The position numbers and the translations under genes are program-made. From a virus, in the IMG/VR virus record IMGVR_UViG_3300010151_000098, positions 1 to 29,244 of that record: 29,244 bases of DNA. One strand, 5' to 3'. The stretch's first letter is position 1; every line of letters starts with the position of its first letter. The notes under the pieces were generated by a model. It was not told the DNA's origin and ran no database searches. It saw nothing but the letters and a program-made list of their open reading frames with translations. Shown one piece after another: positions 7,281 through 12,927 of this stretch.

Positions 7281-7464
7281 TATTTAATCTCCTTGTTGTT
7301 TCTACTTTATTCCAATGAGAAAGATATTCCTCATACATTTTTTCAGCTTCACGCCAGTAACGAAGAGGCATCACATCTTTACTCCTCTCCTCCATATCTC
7401 TCCATTCATGGAAAGAAAGTGGTTTCTTATCTAGAGGAATAGAAAGTTCTTGTTTAGGTATCAT
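7273..7464 (-). CDS. small hypothetical protein
   Basis: 63 residues from the ATG at 7464 (MIPKQELSIPLDKKPLSF), which has GGAGGA about 7 nt upstream. Longer starts at 7566 lie in the upstream gene with no site. Trp/Tyr/Arg-rich helical segment in the middle (RYWREAEKMYEEYLSHW). Function unknown. Confidence 0.7.
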   Translation of the reverse strand: MIPKQELSIPLDKKPLSFHEWRDMEERSKDVMPLRYWREAEKMYEEYLSHWNKVETTRRLNNV

Positions 7465-7618
7465 CTCTTTCCTCCAACATTTGCAATGACTCGCTTGCAA
7501 GCTTGATAAGTGTAAGCAAGTCTTTCTTTTGATGGATAGGTACATACCCATCCATATGTACATCACTTACATAAATGAAGTGACTCTCATCAGCAGGGGA
7601 TCGTTCTATTTTAGCCAT
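7454..7618 (-). CDS. small hypothetical protein
   Basis: 54 residues from the ATG at 7618 (MAKIERSPADESHFIYVSD); GGAGGA lies about 8 nt upstream. Much longer in-frame reading to 7726 would overlap the previous gene completely and is rejected. Contains IYVSDVHMDGYVPIHQKKD and an acidic helical tail. The overlap with the downstream gene is 11 nt. Function unknown. Confidence 0.65.
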   Translation of the reverse strand: MAKIERSPADESHFIYVSDVHMDGYVPIHQKKDLLTLIKLASESLQMLEERDDT

Positions 7619-7799
7619 CTTTTTTATCCTCCACCTTGATAGGCACCCATCGCTTGGGTTGCCAATGGATAACCTTGACAGGTTTCCCATTGACTTTCTT
7701 CTCACTTGTGTGGGGTTCCCCATCATTCACAAGCTGCCATGTTACCATTGCTCCATCTACTGGGCGAATGGTCTTCTCAGTTTTTGCAAAGTAAGTCAT
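7611..7799 (-). CDS. small hypothetical protein
   Basis: 62 residues from the ATG at 7799, which shares its A with the preceding TGA (TGATG). AAAGGA is 10 nt upstream. A GTG one codon earlier is possible but less likely. Basic and Trp-containing (VIHWQPKRWVPIKV). Function unknown. Confidence 0.65.
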   Translation of the reverse strand: MTYFAKTEKTIRPVDGAMVTWQLVNDGEPHTSEKKVNGKPVKVIHWQPKRWVPIKVEDKKDG

Positions 7800-7888
7800 C
7801 ACTTATTCCTTTCTATGTGATCTATCGTTAACATTATAACAGTAACTATAATGATGTACAAGAGTATGGCGAAGAGACTCAGAGTCAT
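7799..7888 (-). CDS. 29-residue single-span membrane peptide
   Basis: Opens with ATG overlapping the preceding TGA as ATGA and closes with TGA overlapping the next ATG as TGATG. That framing at both ends, in a coupled operon, makes it a likely gene despite its length. Residues 4-22 form one hydrophobic helix (LFAILLYIIIVTVIMLT), followed by the polar tail IDHIERNK, as in small inner-membrane phage peptides. It could modify host envelope functions or lysis timing; no family recognised. A candidate promoter lies inside it (7833-7861). Confidence 0.6.
   Translation of the reverse strand: MTLSLFAILLYIIIVTVIMLTIDHIERNK
7833..7861 (-). promoter_or_regulatory. possible extended -10 promoter, leftward
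   Basis: On the minus strand TGTTATAAT (-10 at 7833-7838, extended TGn) with TTGTAC (7856-7861) 17 nt upstream. It lies inside the 29-residue peptide gene and would serve 7611-7799 and the following genes. The -35 is weak and the site is coding, so this is tentative. Confidence 0.3.
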
Positions 7889-8040
7889 GATAGCATCTCC
7901 TGCCAATATAACTGTGCCGCTATTTGTTTTTGCTCCTCATATAGTTGAGTCCATGGGCGATGGTCAAAGTAATCTCCTGTAGAGGATGTTTGATACCACT
8001 TCACAATGGCATCATCTACATCGAGTTCCAAGTCAGTCAT
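7885..8040 (-). CDS. 51-residue hypothetical protein
   Basis: Short acidic protein (MTDLELDVDDAIVKWYQTSS start), helical and rich in Trp, Tyr and Gln in the second half. It overlaps the upstream stop (ATGA) and the downstream start (ATGA). Coupling on both sides supports it. Function unknown. Confidence 0.65.
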   Translation of the reverse strand: MTDLELDVDDAIVKWYQTSSTGDYFDHRPWTQLYEEQKQIAAQLYWQEMLS

Positions 8041-8240
8041 CTATATTTCCTCCTCGCCAATTGAAAACTAGCAAAGTGTGCTGCCTCAATAATGATATCA
8101 CTATCTTCCCATTCTAACACTTTGTGCCAGAATTTAAACTTCCATGTATGCCAGTCCATGGGGCGATACTTCCATATTCTGGCATGTTCCTCGTGCTTAT
8201 CATGTAAGCGTTTACGTTCTTTAGCTTCCTGATCGGTCAT
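8037..8240 (-). CDS. small basic Trp-rich hypothetical protein
   Basis: 67 residues with an unusually aromatic, basic middle (WKYRPMDWHTWKFKFWHK) flanked by a charged helix (AKERKRLHDKHEEH). The start lies 20 nt inside the preceding gene. No family recognised; could bind nucleic acid or membranes. Confidence 0.65.
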   Translation of the reverse strand: MTDQEAKERKRLHDKHEEHARIWKYRPMDWHTWKFKFWHKVLEWEDSDIIIEAAHFASFQLARRKYR

Positions 8241-8355
8241 TCTTCTTTTCCTTTTCCTCTTTTATCCAACATGCTGCACACCAGAACATGCCCTTGTCTT
8301 TAACAACAGCATCTTCTTTTAGGCATTCATCACACTTATACAGTGATTTTCTCAT
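8221..8355 (-). CDS. small zinc-ribbon protein
   Basis: 44 residues with CDEC (8-11) and CAAC (26-29), a four-Cys zinc ribbon, then a Lys/Glu-rich tail. It has no ribosome site of its own: its ATG overlaps the TGA of the preceding gene (ATGA), so it must be translated by coupling. The start codon lies within one of the repeated AGTTTTTC/GAAAAACT elements (8344-8366). Possibly a small transcription or nuclease modulator; unassigned. Confidence 0.6.
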   Translation of the reverse strand: MRKSLYKCDECLKEDAVVKDKGMFWCAACWIKEEKEKKNDRSGS

Positions 8356-8366
8356 TGCGAAAAACT
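8344..8366. repeat. AGTTTTTC/GAAAAACT element, copy 1 (degenerate)
   Basis: Plus-strand left arm TGATTTTC (8344-8351, three positions off the AGTTTTTC consensus), spacer TCATTGC, right arm GAAAAACT (8359-8366). It overlaps the stop and start codons of two coupled genes, so here it is coding as well as possibly regulatory. See findings. Confidence 0.55.
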
Positions 8367-8573
8367 TATCTGATCCAGACAATCTCCTTCTATAATGTTA
8401 CACCATATCTCAGACAATCCCATGTCCTCAACAATACGATCTATTGCTCGACAATGAACGCTACATTCATCTCCATGCATCCAATCAGGACGATCTTCAC
8501 TATCTGAATCTGAAAGATTTGCAGCATAATAAACCGCTGCGAGCTTCTTAACGTAATCAATCTTACTAATCAT
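8352..8573 (-). CDS. small hypothetical protein
   Basis: 73 residues from the ATG at 8573, preceded by a GA-repeat (GAGAGAGAG) acting as ribosome site. Contains DECSVHCRAIDRIVEDMGLS, with Cys and His residues that might bind a metal. Coupled to the zinc-ribbon gene downstream. Its leader is the duplicated hairpin block 8591-8662. Function unknown. Confidence 0.65.
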   Translation of the reverse strand: MISKIDYVKKLAAVYYAANLSDSDSEDRPDWMHGDECSVHCRAIDRIVEDMGLSEIWCNIIEGDCLDQISFSQ

Positions 8574-8590
8574 AGTAGTTCTCTCTCTCT

Positions 8591-8662
8591 GGTTACACAT
8601 AAAAAGAGAGAACAAGTTTTTCTCAGTGCGAAAAACTCATCCTCTCCTTTTATACTAAACCA
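8591..8662 (-). promoter_or_regulatory. duplicated leader hairpin, copy A
   Basis: A 72-nt block that is 63/72 identical to 9111-9182. On the minus strand it folds into 22 unbroken pairs around the 7-nt loop GCACTGA, including several G-U pairs, then runs into TTTTTAT. Stem contents: AAAGGAGAGG and an ATG, then the AGTTTTTC arm. It could be a processing site, an attenuator or a terminator; I cannot tell which. The core element AGTTTTTC-N7-GAAAAACT lies at 8615-8637. Confidence 0.7.
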
Positions 8663-8834
8663 GTTTTTCCAAAACTTCTTTTGCCTCTTTCATTGAGGCG
8701 AAGCCTTTACCTGTAAAAATTTTTCCAGGCCCATGAACACGACATAAATTAGTGCCTGAATGTCTTTCTACAATAATGTATCCTCCTTTTTCTTTGCCGT
8801 TATTAAAAGGATTTTCTTCAATTGCGAAACTCAT
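8655..8834 (-). CDS. small hypothetical protein
   Basis: 59 residues (MSFAIEENPFNNGKEKGGYI start). AAGGA lies in the last codons of the upstream gene, 10 nt before the ATG at 8834, so it is coupled to it. Beta-rich N-terminus, then a GKGFASMKEAKEVLEKL helix, the pattern of a small DUF-like domain with a C-terminal helix. Its last codons (L-V-stop) are part of the duplicated leader. Function unknown. Confidence 0.65.
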   Translation of the reverse strand: MSFAIEENPFNNGKEKGGYIIVERHSGTNLCRVHGPGKIFTGKGFASMKEAKEVLEKLV

Positions 8835-8840
8835 TTTATG

Positions 8841-9089
8841 TCAATCCTTGTATGCGTAGGTCTTAACAAAATCTGGGGCATACTTCAAACCTATTCCCCA
8901 CATTTTACGAGCAGCAAACTTCAGCGCCCATTGCTCATCTTTAAATGCACCTGTTGGTGAAACAAATTCTCCTTCGACAAGGCGATTGTTCCCACTCTTA
9001 TCTTTAGAGGAAACAACAATAAAATAGTTGGTTCCTTTAATGTTAACGGTGATGGTGCTGATCCATTCACCTTCAAAATCAATTCGCAT
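8841..9089 (-). CDS. small hypothetical protein
   Basis: 82 residues (MRIDFEGEWISTITVNIKG start), beta-rich with a KFAARKMWGIGLKY segment. The ATG at 9089 follows a run of GA repeats, AGAGAGAGAGAAAG, that serves as a ribosome site. In-frame starts up to 9254 lie in the upstream gene and are rejected. Its leader is copy B of the duplicated hairpin. Function unknown. Confidence 0.65.
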   Translation of the reverse strand: MRIDFEGEWISTITVNIKGTNYFIVVSSKDKSGNNRLVEGEFVSPTGAFKDEQWALKFAARKMWGIGLKYAPDFVKTYAYKD

Positions 9090-9110
9090 TTTCTTTCTCT
9101 CTCTCTCTCT

Positions 9111-9182
9111 GGTTTCACATGAAAAAAGAGGACAAGTTTTTCGCAATGAGAAAAACTCATCCTCTCCTTTTATCTTAAACCA
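9111..9182 (-). promoter_or_regulatory. duplicated leader hairpin, copy B
   Basis: Second copy of the 72-nt leader. Minus-strand RNA forms 21 consecutive pairs around the loop TCATTGC, ending in a U-run. Relative to copy A the stem changes keep pairing (a G-U in one is a G-C in the other), while the loop differs at three positions. The core element is at 9135-9157. It precedes the gene 8841-9089, as copy A precedes 8352-8573. Confidence 0.7.
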
Positions 9183-9291
9183 ATTCCAGGAATACATGCG
9201 ATATGATTGATAGCATGGCGAGTGCGCCTGTCCAATGTATAACCAGGCGACCAATGCGGTAATTGTTTGTTTCTGTCGTTCTATTTCTCAT
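9175..9291 (-). CDS. 38-residue single-span membrane protein
   Basis: From the ATG at 9291, with GGAG 10 nt upstream: a polar, basic N-terminus (MRNRTTETNNYRIGR) followed by one hydrophobic helix (LVIHWTGALAMLSIISHVFL). Single-span topology with a positively charged N-terminus suggests an inner-membrane peptide. It overlaps the upstream gene by 11 nt. The longer frame to 9381 is rejected because it reads through the neighbouring gene. Role unknown. Confidence 0.6.
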   Translation of the reverse strand: MRNRTTETNNYRIGRLVIHWTGALAMLSIISHVFLELV

Positions 9292-9424
9292 TGTTATCAC
9301 TCCATATCTGGAACGCATCCAGCGCATGTACATGTAGTTCGTTACCATACACATCTGTGATGGTAACTGTCTCGTCTTCATTCTCTTGGTATGTATTACC
9401 TGCCTTGTCAGTTACCTTAAACAT
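9281..9424 (-). CDS. 47-residue hypothetical protein
   Basis: Short acidic beta-rich protein (MFKVTDKAGNTYQENEDETV start) with YGNELHVHALDAFQIW. AAGGAAG lies 8 nt before the ATG, and the ATG follows directly on the previous TAA. Possibly a small Ig-like or phage regulatory domain; unassigned. Confidence 0.65.
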   Translation of the reverse strand: MFKVTDKAGNTYQENEDETVTITDVYGNELHVHALDAFQIWSDNNEK

Positions 9425-9850
9425 TTATTTCTTCCTTCTGATGTTACTCACTTGCTTGCGACAGAACCTAGCCTTCTGCTTGTCTGTCATTGTTGCCCAC
9501 TTCTCAGCGGTCATTTCTTTATCCATGACTACTCGTCTGGCGCTGCTTGCCACCTTCCTATTATAATCGACGCCTCTCGATTTGCCTGTGTTAGGGCGAG
9601 GGTTCTGCGTGTTCGCAGTACCTGCATATAGCTCGCCTATGTCATCCACGTCAGATGCGCCATTGCTCAATTTCAGGCACTTGCTTTCCATGACTGGATT
9701 GCCTGAAAGAATGGCAATTGCTTGATTCTTCTCATGTGCAAGCAACTCGCAATCCTTCACCTTGATAGGCTCACGCCATCCCTTGTCCTGCACAAGTGAC
9801 CTAGCCTTGCGGCTTAGATCATATGATACCTTCACATAATCATACTTCAT
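9425..9850 (-). CDS. hypothetical protein, basic C-terminus
   Basis: 141 residues from the ATG at 9850 (MKYDYVKV), with GGAG 6 nt upstream; an ATG at 9871 lies within the repeated element and is less likely. A central low-complexity N/T/G/R stretch (TANTQNPRPNTGKSRG) links two helical halves; the C-terminus is basic (KQKARFCRKQ...RRKK) and probably binds nucleic acid. Base composition is richer in G+C than most of the window. Preceded by a terminator and a 26-bp inverted repeat element, so a promoter must lie in 9851-9919. Function unknown. Confidence 0.65.
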   Translation of the reverse strand: MKYDYVKVSYDLSRKARSLVQDKGWREPIKVKDCELLAHEKNQAIAILSGNPVMESKCLKLSNGASDVDDIGELYAGTANTQNPRPNTGKSRGVDYNRKVASSARRVVMDKEMTAEKWATMTDKQKARFCRKQVSNIRRKK

Positions 9851-9859
9851 ATTGTCTCC

Positions 9860-9882
9860 ACTTTTTCTCATTGCGAAAAACT
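9860..9882. repeat. AGTTTTTC/GAAAAACT element, copy 4
   Basis: Plus strand ACTTTTTC, TCATTGC, GAAAAACT (one change in the left arm), followed by ATCG. It lies 10 nt before the ATG of the 141-residue gene on the minus strand. The 25 nt from TTTTTC to ATCG recur at 10601-10625 with one mismatch. Confidence 0.7.
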
Positions 9883-9886
9883 ATCG

Positions 9887-9912
9887 TGACATTGTGAATA
9901 GATGAATATCGC
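9887..9912 (+). repeat. 26-bp inverted repeat, left copy
   Basis: TGACATTGTGAATAGATG and eight further bases, found in reverse complement at 10673-10698 with a single mismatch. The pair brackets the 202-residue gene. This copy sits in the 36 nt between the gene terminator and the repeated element, where a promoter for the leftward genes is expected. Confidence 0.75.
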
Positions 9913-9918
9913 AATAGC

Positions 9919-9953
9919 AAAACCCCTAGCACGCTTTCACATGCTAGGGGTTT
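9919..9953 (-). terminator. rho-independent terminator after 202-residue gene
   Basis: Perfect 12-bp hairpin AAACCCCTAGCA / TGCTAGGGGTTT (arms 9920-9931 and 9942-9953) with a 10-nt loop. On the minus strand the second arm ends GGGGTTTT, a short U-run. It begins 4 nt after the stop of the gene 9957-10565. Its G+C-rich stem and position make a terminator likely. Confidence 0.8.
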
Positions 9954-9956
9954 GAA

Positions 9957-10565
9957 TTATGCCGCTATTTTAGTTTCCTCTTTGGTAGTTACTGAACGCT
10001 TGGCCAATGCAGCAATGGCAAGGCCTTGAGCCTTATGCGACGCCCACATGGCTTCCAAGAGCTTGTCGCTTGCGCTCTCGGTTTTGGTTATCGTCTCGCT
10101 CGTCTTATCAATTTTGACGTTCAAGGGATCACCTTTAGGCTTGGGAGCCATGACCAGTAGTTTCGTACTGGTCAATTCATGGGCGGCGAAGGCTTCCAAG
10201 ATGTTGGAAGCTGTACGCTCTTGTTTGGCGTTAGCGTCGAAATGTCCATTCATGAATGCCCAAAATTTCTTGGCCTTCATGACTGTTCGTACACGCTTCA
10301 CAGTGGAAGGGGAGACCTTGGCGGTTTCCATTGCCACTGCCTGAGCCTTCGCCACCTTGCTATTGTTTTTATAGAAGGCCTTGAAGAAATCAGCTTGTGA
10401 AGTGTTAAGCGTCTCAGCGTCTGCTAGTTCGCAGTACGTGTTACTGGCGATAAGAGCGATTGCATGAAGCGCCAAGTTTTCCTTTGCGCTTGTTGCTTTC
10501 GCTTCCATCCCACTAATGACTTCGCAAGATGCGTTAAGCGTGTAAATTTTGTTTTCGATGGTCAT
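9957..10565 (-). CDS. hypothetical protein, first leftward gene
   Basis: 202 residues from the ATG at 10565 (MTIENKIYTL); AGGAAAT is upstream. A GTG at 10610 lies in the repeated element and is rejected. It is Ala/Lys/Thr-rich and mostly helical; a segment VSPSTVKRVRTVMKAKKFW could hold a DNA-binding helix. No family recognised. As the promoter-proximal gene of the left arm, with its own terminator and bracketed by a 26-bp inverted repeat, it is a good candidate for an early regulator or host-takeover protein (inference). G+C content is high, about 60% in one sampled 60-nt line, unlike the structural arm. Confidence 0.65.
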   Translation of the reverse strand: MTIENKIYTLNASCEVISGMEAKATSAKENLALHAIALIASNTYCELADAETLNTSQADFFKAFYKNNSKVAKAQAVAMETAKVSPSTVKRVRTVMKAKKFWAFMNGHFDANAKQERTASNILEAFAAHELTSTKLLVMAPKPKGDPLNVKIDKTSETITKTESASDKLLEAMWASHKAQGLAIAALAKRSVTTKEETKIAA

Positions 10566-10598
10566 TGTCTTAATTTCCTGATTTTGAAATGTGCCAAA

Positions 10599-10621
10599 AG
10601 TTTTTCTCACTGCGAAAAACT
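10599..10621. repeat. AGTTTTTC/GAAAAACT element, copy 5
   Basis: Perfect 8-bp arms AGTTTTTC (10599-10606) and GAAAAACT (10614-10621) around TCACTGC, 33 nt before the ATG of the first leftward gene. A second inverted repeat, ACTGCGA/TCGCAGT (10610-10630), overlaps the right arm, so two alternative hairpins are possible here. Confidence 0.75.
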
Positions 10622-10639
10622 ATCGCAGTAAAATCGGCG

Positions 10640-10666
10640 CATGGGTCGTGGCACGTAAGACCCATG
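10640..10666. promoter_or_regulatory. 8-bp hairpin in the control region
   Basis: CATGGGTC, an 11-nt loop and GACCCATG. No U-run on either strand, so it is more likely an operator or leader hairpin than a terminator. Confidence 0.45.
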
Positions 10667-10672
10667 GCCTTC

Positions 10673-10698
10673 GCGGTATTCATCTATTCACAATGTCA
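10673..10698 (-). repeat. 26-bp inverted repeat, right copy
   Basis: Reverse complement of 9887-9912 except for one base. It contains TTGACA on the minus strand (10693-10698), but no -10 box stands at the proper distance. Its orientation means that, if it is a promoter, this copy fires rightward and the left copy fires leftward. Confidence 0.7.
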
Positions 10699-11265
10699 AA
10701 AAACGTAGTACTTGAGGCCTCTTATAGACTATAAAGAAGAAGCACGTCACTGCGACATAATGACGCAGGTCTAAGTCATTGATATCATTGGATAATGTCT
10801 TGCACATTGGAATCATTCTAAATTCAAAAAAGAGCTAAAATGGGCTATTTTAACACTTTTGACGATTGTCTGAGCTGGTCTAAGAAAATTAAAGTGTAAC
10901 AATATCAATAACTTATGGGATAGATTAGAACTATTGATGATTAAGCTGTAACATATTGATTTTATTGTGATAAATAATCATCATTAGCGCCTGGAAGTAA
11001 TGGGAAGAATGGCAGAAAACAAGGGTAAAGTAATGCTAAGTAGGTAAAGGGGATGATTTACTTAGCGAATACTTCCACAAGCCTATTGAATACTTGGAAA
11101 ATTAGGGCTGGACAAGTAAATCGATAGTATTCGTTCGATAAGGTATCTGTTAATCTGGAATGATTCTAGTAATCGTTATTAATTTATGGTGCGCCCAAAA
11201 ATTCGCACTCGCCCTCGCATATATATATGAAAGGCACTAGAATAAAATTATTTAAAAAACAGGGG

Positions 11266-11294
11266 TTGACATAGACACTCAATCCCTGTATAAT
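11266..11294 (+). promoter_or_regulatory. consensus sigma-70 promoter for the late arm
   Basis: TTGACA (11266-11271), exactly 17 nt, TATAAT (11289-11294): a perfect consensus. It would start transcription near 11301 and give an 80-nt leader that contains a pyrimidine-rich stretch before the terminase ATG. Confidence 0.9.
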
Positions 11295-11382
11295 AGTCTA
11301 TAGAGAAAGACATTAACTAAAATGTTCCTCCTTAATACTAATAATACTTTTTATTTTTTTCTTTTTATCTCATAGGGTACTA

Positions 11383-12927
11383 ATGGAACTAGAATCAAAT
11401 ACTGATAATACTATAGATAACTATATTAACCTATCAAACTTATTAAAAGCAAGAACATACACAGAAGCACAAGATGATTTTCTTACTTTTGTTAGACTTG
11501 TTGCTCCTTCACTTGTTTCTGATTGGAAAATGGGTAAACATATAGAAGTAATATCAAATAAATTAGATGATCTTGAGAATGGTCATATAAAAAGACTAAT
11601 GGTTTTCCTACCACCTCGTTCTTCCAAGTCTGTTTTATGTTCAAAGTTGTTTCCTGCATGGTATATTGGTAGGAATCCTGAACATGAGATCATGACTGTC
11701 TCTCACTCTGATCAGTTAGCCAGTGATTTTGGTAGATCAGTCAGGGATATTGTCACCACAGAGCAATTTCAGGACATATTCAGGGGTGTTACACTAAGAA
11801 GTGATGTCAGGGCAGCAGGTAAATGGAAAACAAATCAGAATGGAACCTATTATGCTGCTGGTGTTAGGTCACAGATTGCAGGTCGTGGCGCTCACATAGC
11901 TATCTTAGATGATGTTATGTCTGAAGAGGATTCATATTCAGAAGCAGGAAGGAGATATGTTAAAGAATGGTATCCTGCTGGTCTTAGAACTCGTATTATG
12001 CCTAATGGTGCTATTCTAATTATTAATACAAGGTATCATTTTGATGATCTTTGTGGATGGCTCTTGAAACAACAAGAAGAAATGTCAGAATATAATACTC
12101 TTCCTTGGGATGTTGTGCGTATTCCTGCATGGTTAGACGAGGAAGCAGCAGAACTTCTTGATTTACCAGAAGGAGGCTCATATTTCCCAGAATGGAAACC
12201 AGATGAAGTCTTAGAGATAGATGAAGCAGAGATCAAAGCATCTAATGGTTCTCGTTATTGGAATTCTCTGTATATGCAAGACCCAACACCAGAAGAAGGT
12301 GGTCTGATAAAAAAGAAATGGATACAAGAGTGGGAATATGAAGAACCTCCTACATGTGAGTTCATAATACAGACTTATGATACAGCCTTCTCTACCAGAA
12401 CTACTGCTGACTATAGTGTTATCCAGACATGGGGTATCTTTTCTCTGTATGAACAGAATGAAATGGGCATAGAAGACTTTGCACCTAACTTGATTCTCTT
12501 GGGAAATGTTAGAGGTAGGTTTGAATACCCAGAGCTTAGACGAACAGCACAGATGCTCTATAGTAAACACAAACCAGATGTGTGTATAATAGAAAAGAAA
12601 GCCAGTGGTCAATCCTTGATACAAGATATGAGACGTAGTGGATTACCAGTAAAGGATTATTTACCTGACAGAGATAAAGTAGCCAGAGCCTATGCAGCAT
12701 CTCCTATCATGGAAGCAGGTAGAGTATGGATACCCAAGAATAAAAAGTGGGCAGATGAATTAATAGAGGAACTCACCAGATTTCCACATGCTGCTCATGA
12801 TGATCAGGTAGATGCCTTGGTAATGGCAATTCATTATTTAAAGGAATCCTGGCATGTCACACATCCTGACGATCCAGAGTGGGAAGATGAAAAAAGACAC
12901 AAGAGGGTTGCATATTGGAAAGTTTAA
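11383..12927 (+). CDS. terminase large subunit
   Basis: Packaging motor ATPase and nuclease, 514 residues. The N-terminal ATPase has a modified Walker A, LPPRSSKS (76-83; the usual GK is SK after a PPR start, as in many phage TerL), an SDQLASDFGRSVRD segment, and Walker B HIAILDDV (171-178). The C-terminal RNase H-like nuclease shows YDTAFS (D333), IIEKKASG (E404) and HAAHDDQVDALVMAI (D473, D474, D477). It belongs to the TerL type with a C-terminal TIGR01630-like domain. No small terminase subunit is recognisable in the window; it may be among the unknown genes or outside. AGGG stands 6-7 nt before the ATG. Transcribed from the promoter at 11266. Confidence 0.95.
   Translation: MELESNTDNTIDNYINLSNLLKARTYTEAQDDFLTFVRLVAPSLVSDWKMGKHIEVISNKLDDLENGHIKRLMVFLPPRSSKSVLCSKLFPAWYIGRNPEHEIMTVSHSDQLASDFGRSVRDIVTTEQFQDIFRGVTLRSDVRAAGKWKTNQNGTYYAAGVRSQIAGRGAHIAILDDVMSEEDSYSEAGRRYVKEWYPAGLRTRIMPNGAILIINTRYHFDDLCGWLLKQQEEMSEYNTLPWDVVRIPAWLDEEAAELLDLPEGGSYFPEWKPDEVLEIDEAEIKASNGSRYWNSLYMQDPTPEEGGLIKKKWIQEWEYEEPPTCEFIIQTYDTAFSTRTTADYSVIQTWGIFSLYEQNEMGIEDFAPNLILLGNVRGRFEYPELRRTAQMLYSKHKPDVCIIEKKASGQSLIQDMRRSGLPVKDYLPDRDKVARAYAASPIMEAGRVWIPKNKKWADELIEELTRFPHAAHDDQVDALVMAIHYLKESWHVTHPDDPEWEDEKRHKRVAYWKV

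Larger units (their letters stand above)
10566..11382. other. intergenic control region between the two arms
   Basis: About 800 nt with no gene I can support. From left: the repeated element (10599-10621); a hairpin CATGGGTC/GACCCATG (10640-10666); the right copy of the 26-bp inverted repeat (10673-10698); imperfect direct repeats around TGTAACA (10895 and 10947); inverted repeat TGATGATTA/TAATCATCA (10935-10983); inverted repeat GCTAAGTA/TACTTAGC (11035-11066); and a sigma-70 promoter (11266-11294). Likely functions are divergent promoters and perhaps a replication origin. No matching sigma-70 promoter for the leftward genes was found on the minus strand. Confidence 0.6.

Noticed and set aside
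8921-9160. 79-residue minus-strand ORF starting MSFSHCEKL in the leader hairpin
   Set aside because: It overlaps the 82-residue gene in another frame and its middle is GA-repeat-encoded (ERERER). Its ATG and ribosome site are probably a leader signal, not a gene of this length.
10048-10344. 98-residue plus-strand ORF with a hydrophobic start
   Set aside because: Antisense of the 202-residue leftward gene, which has a ribosome site and terminator; hydrophobic residues come from its Ala/Lys/Glu codons.
10693-10698. TTGACA on the minus strand as a -35 box
   Set aside because: No -10 hexamer at 15-19 nt; it is part of the 26-bp inverted repeat.
12211-12624. 137-residue minus-strand ORF inside the terminase gene
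   Set aside because: Shadow of the terminase, whose catalytic motifs are intact.
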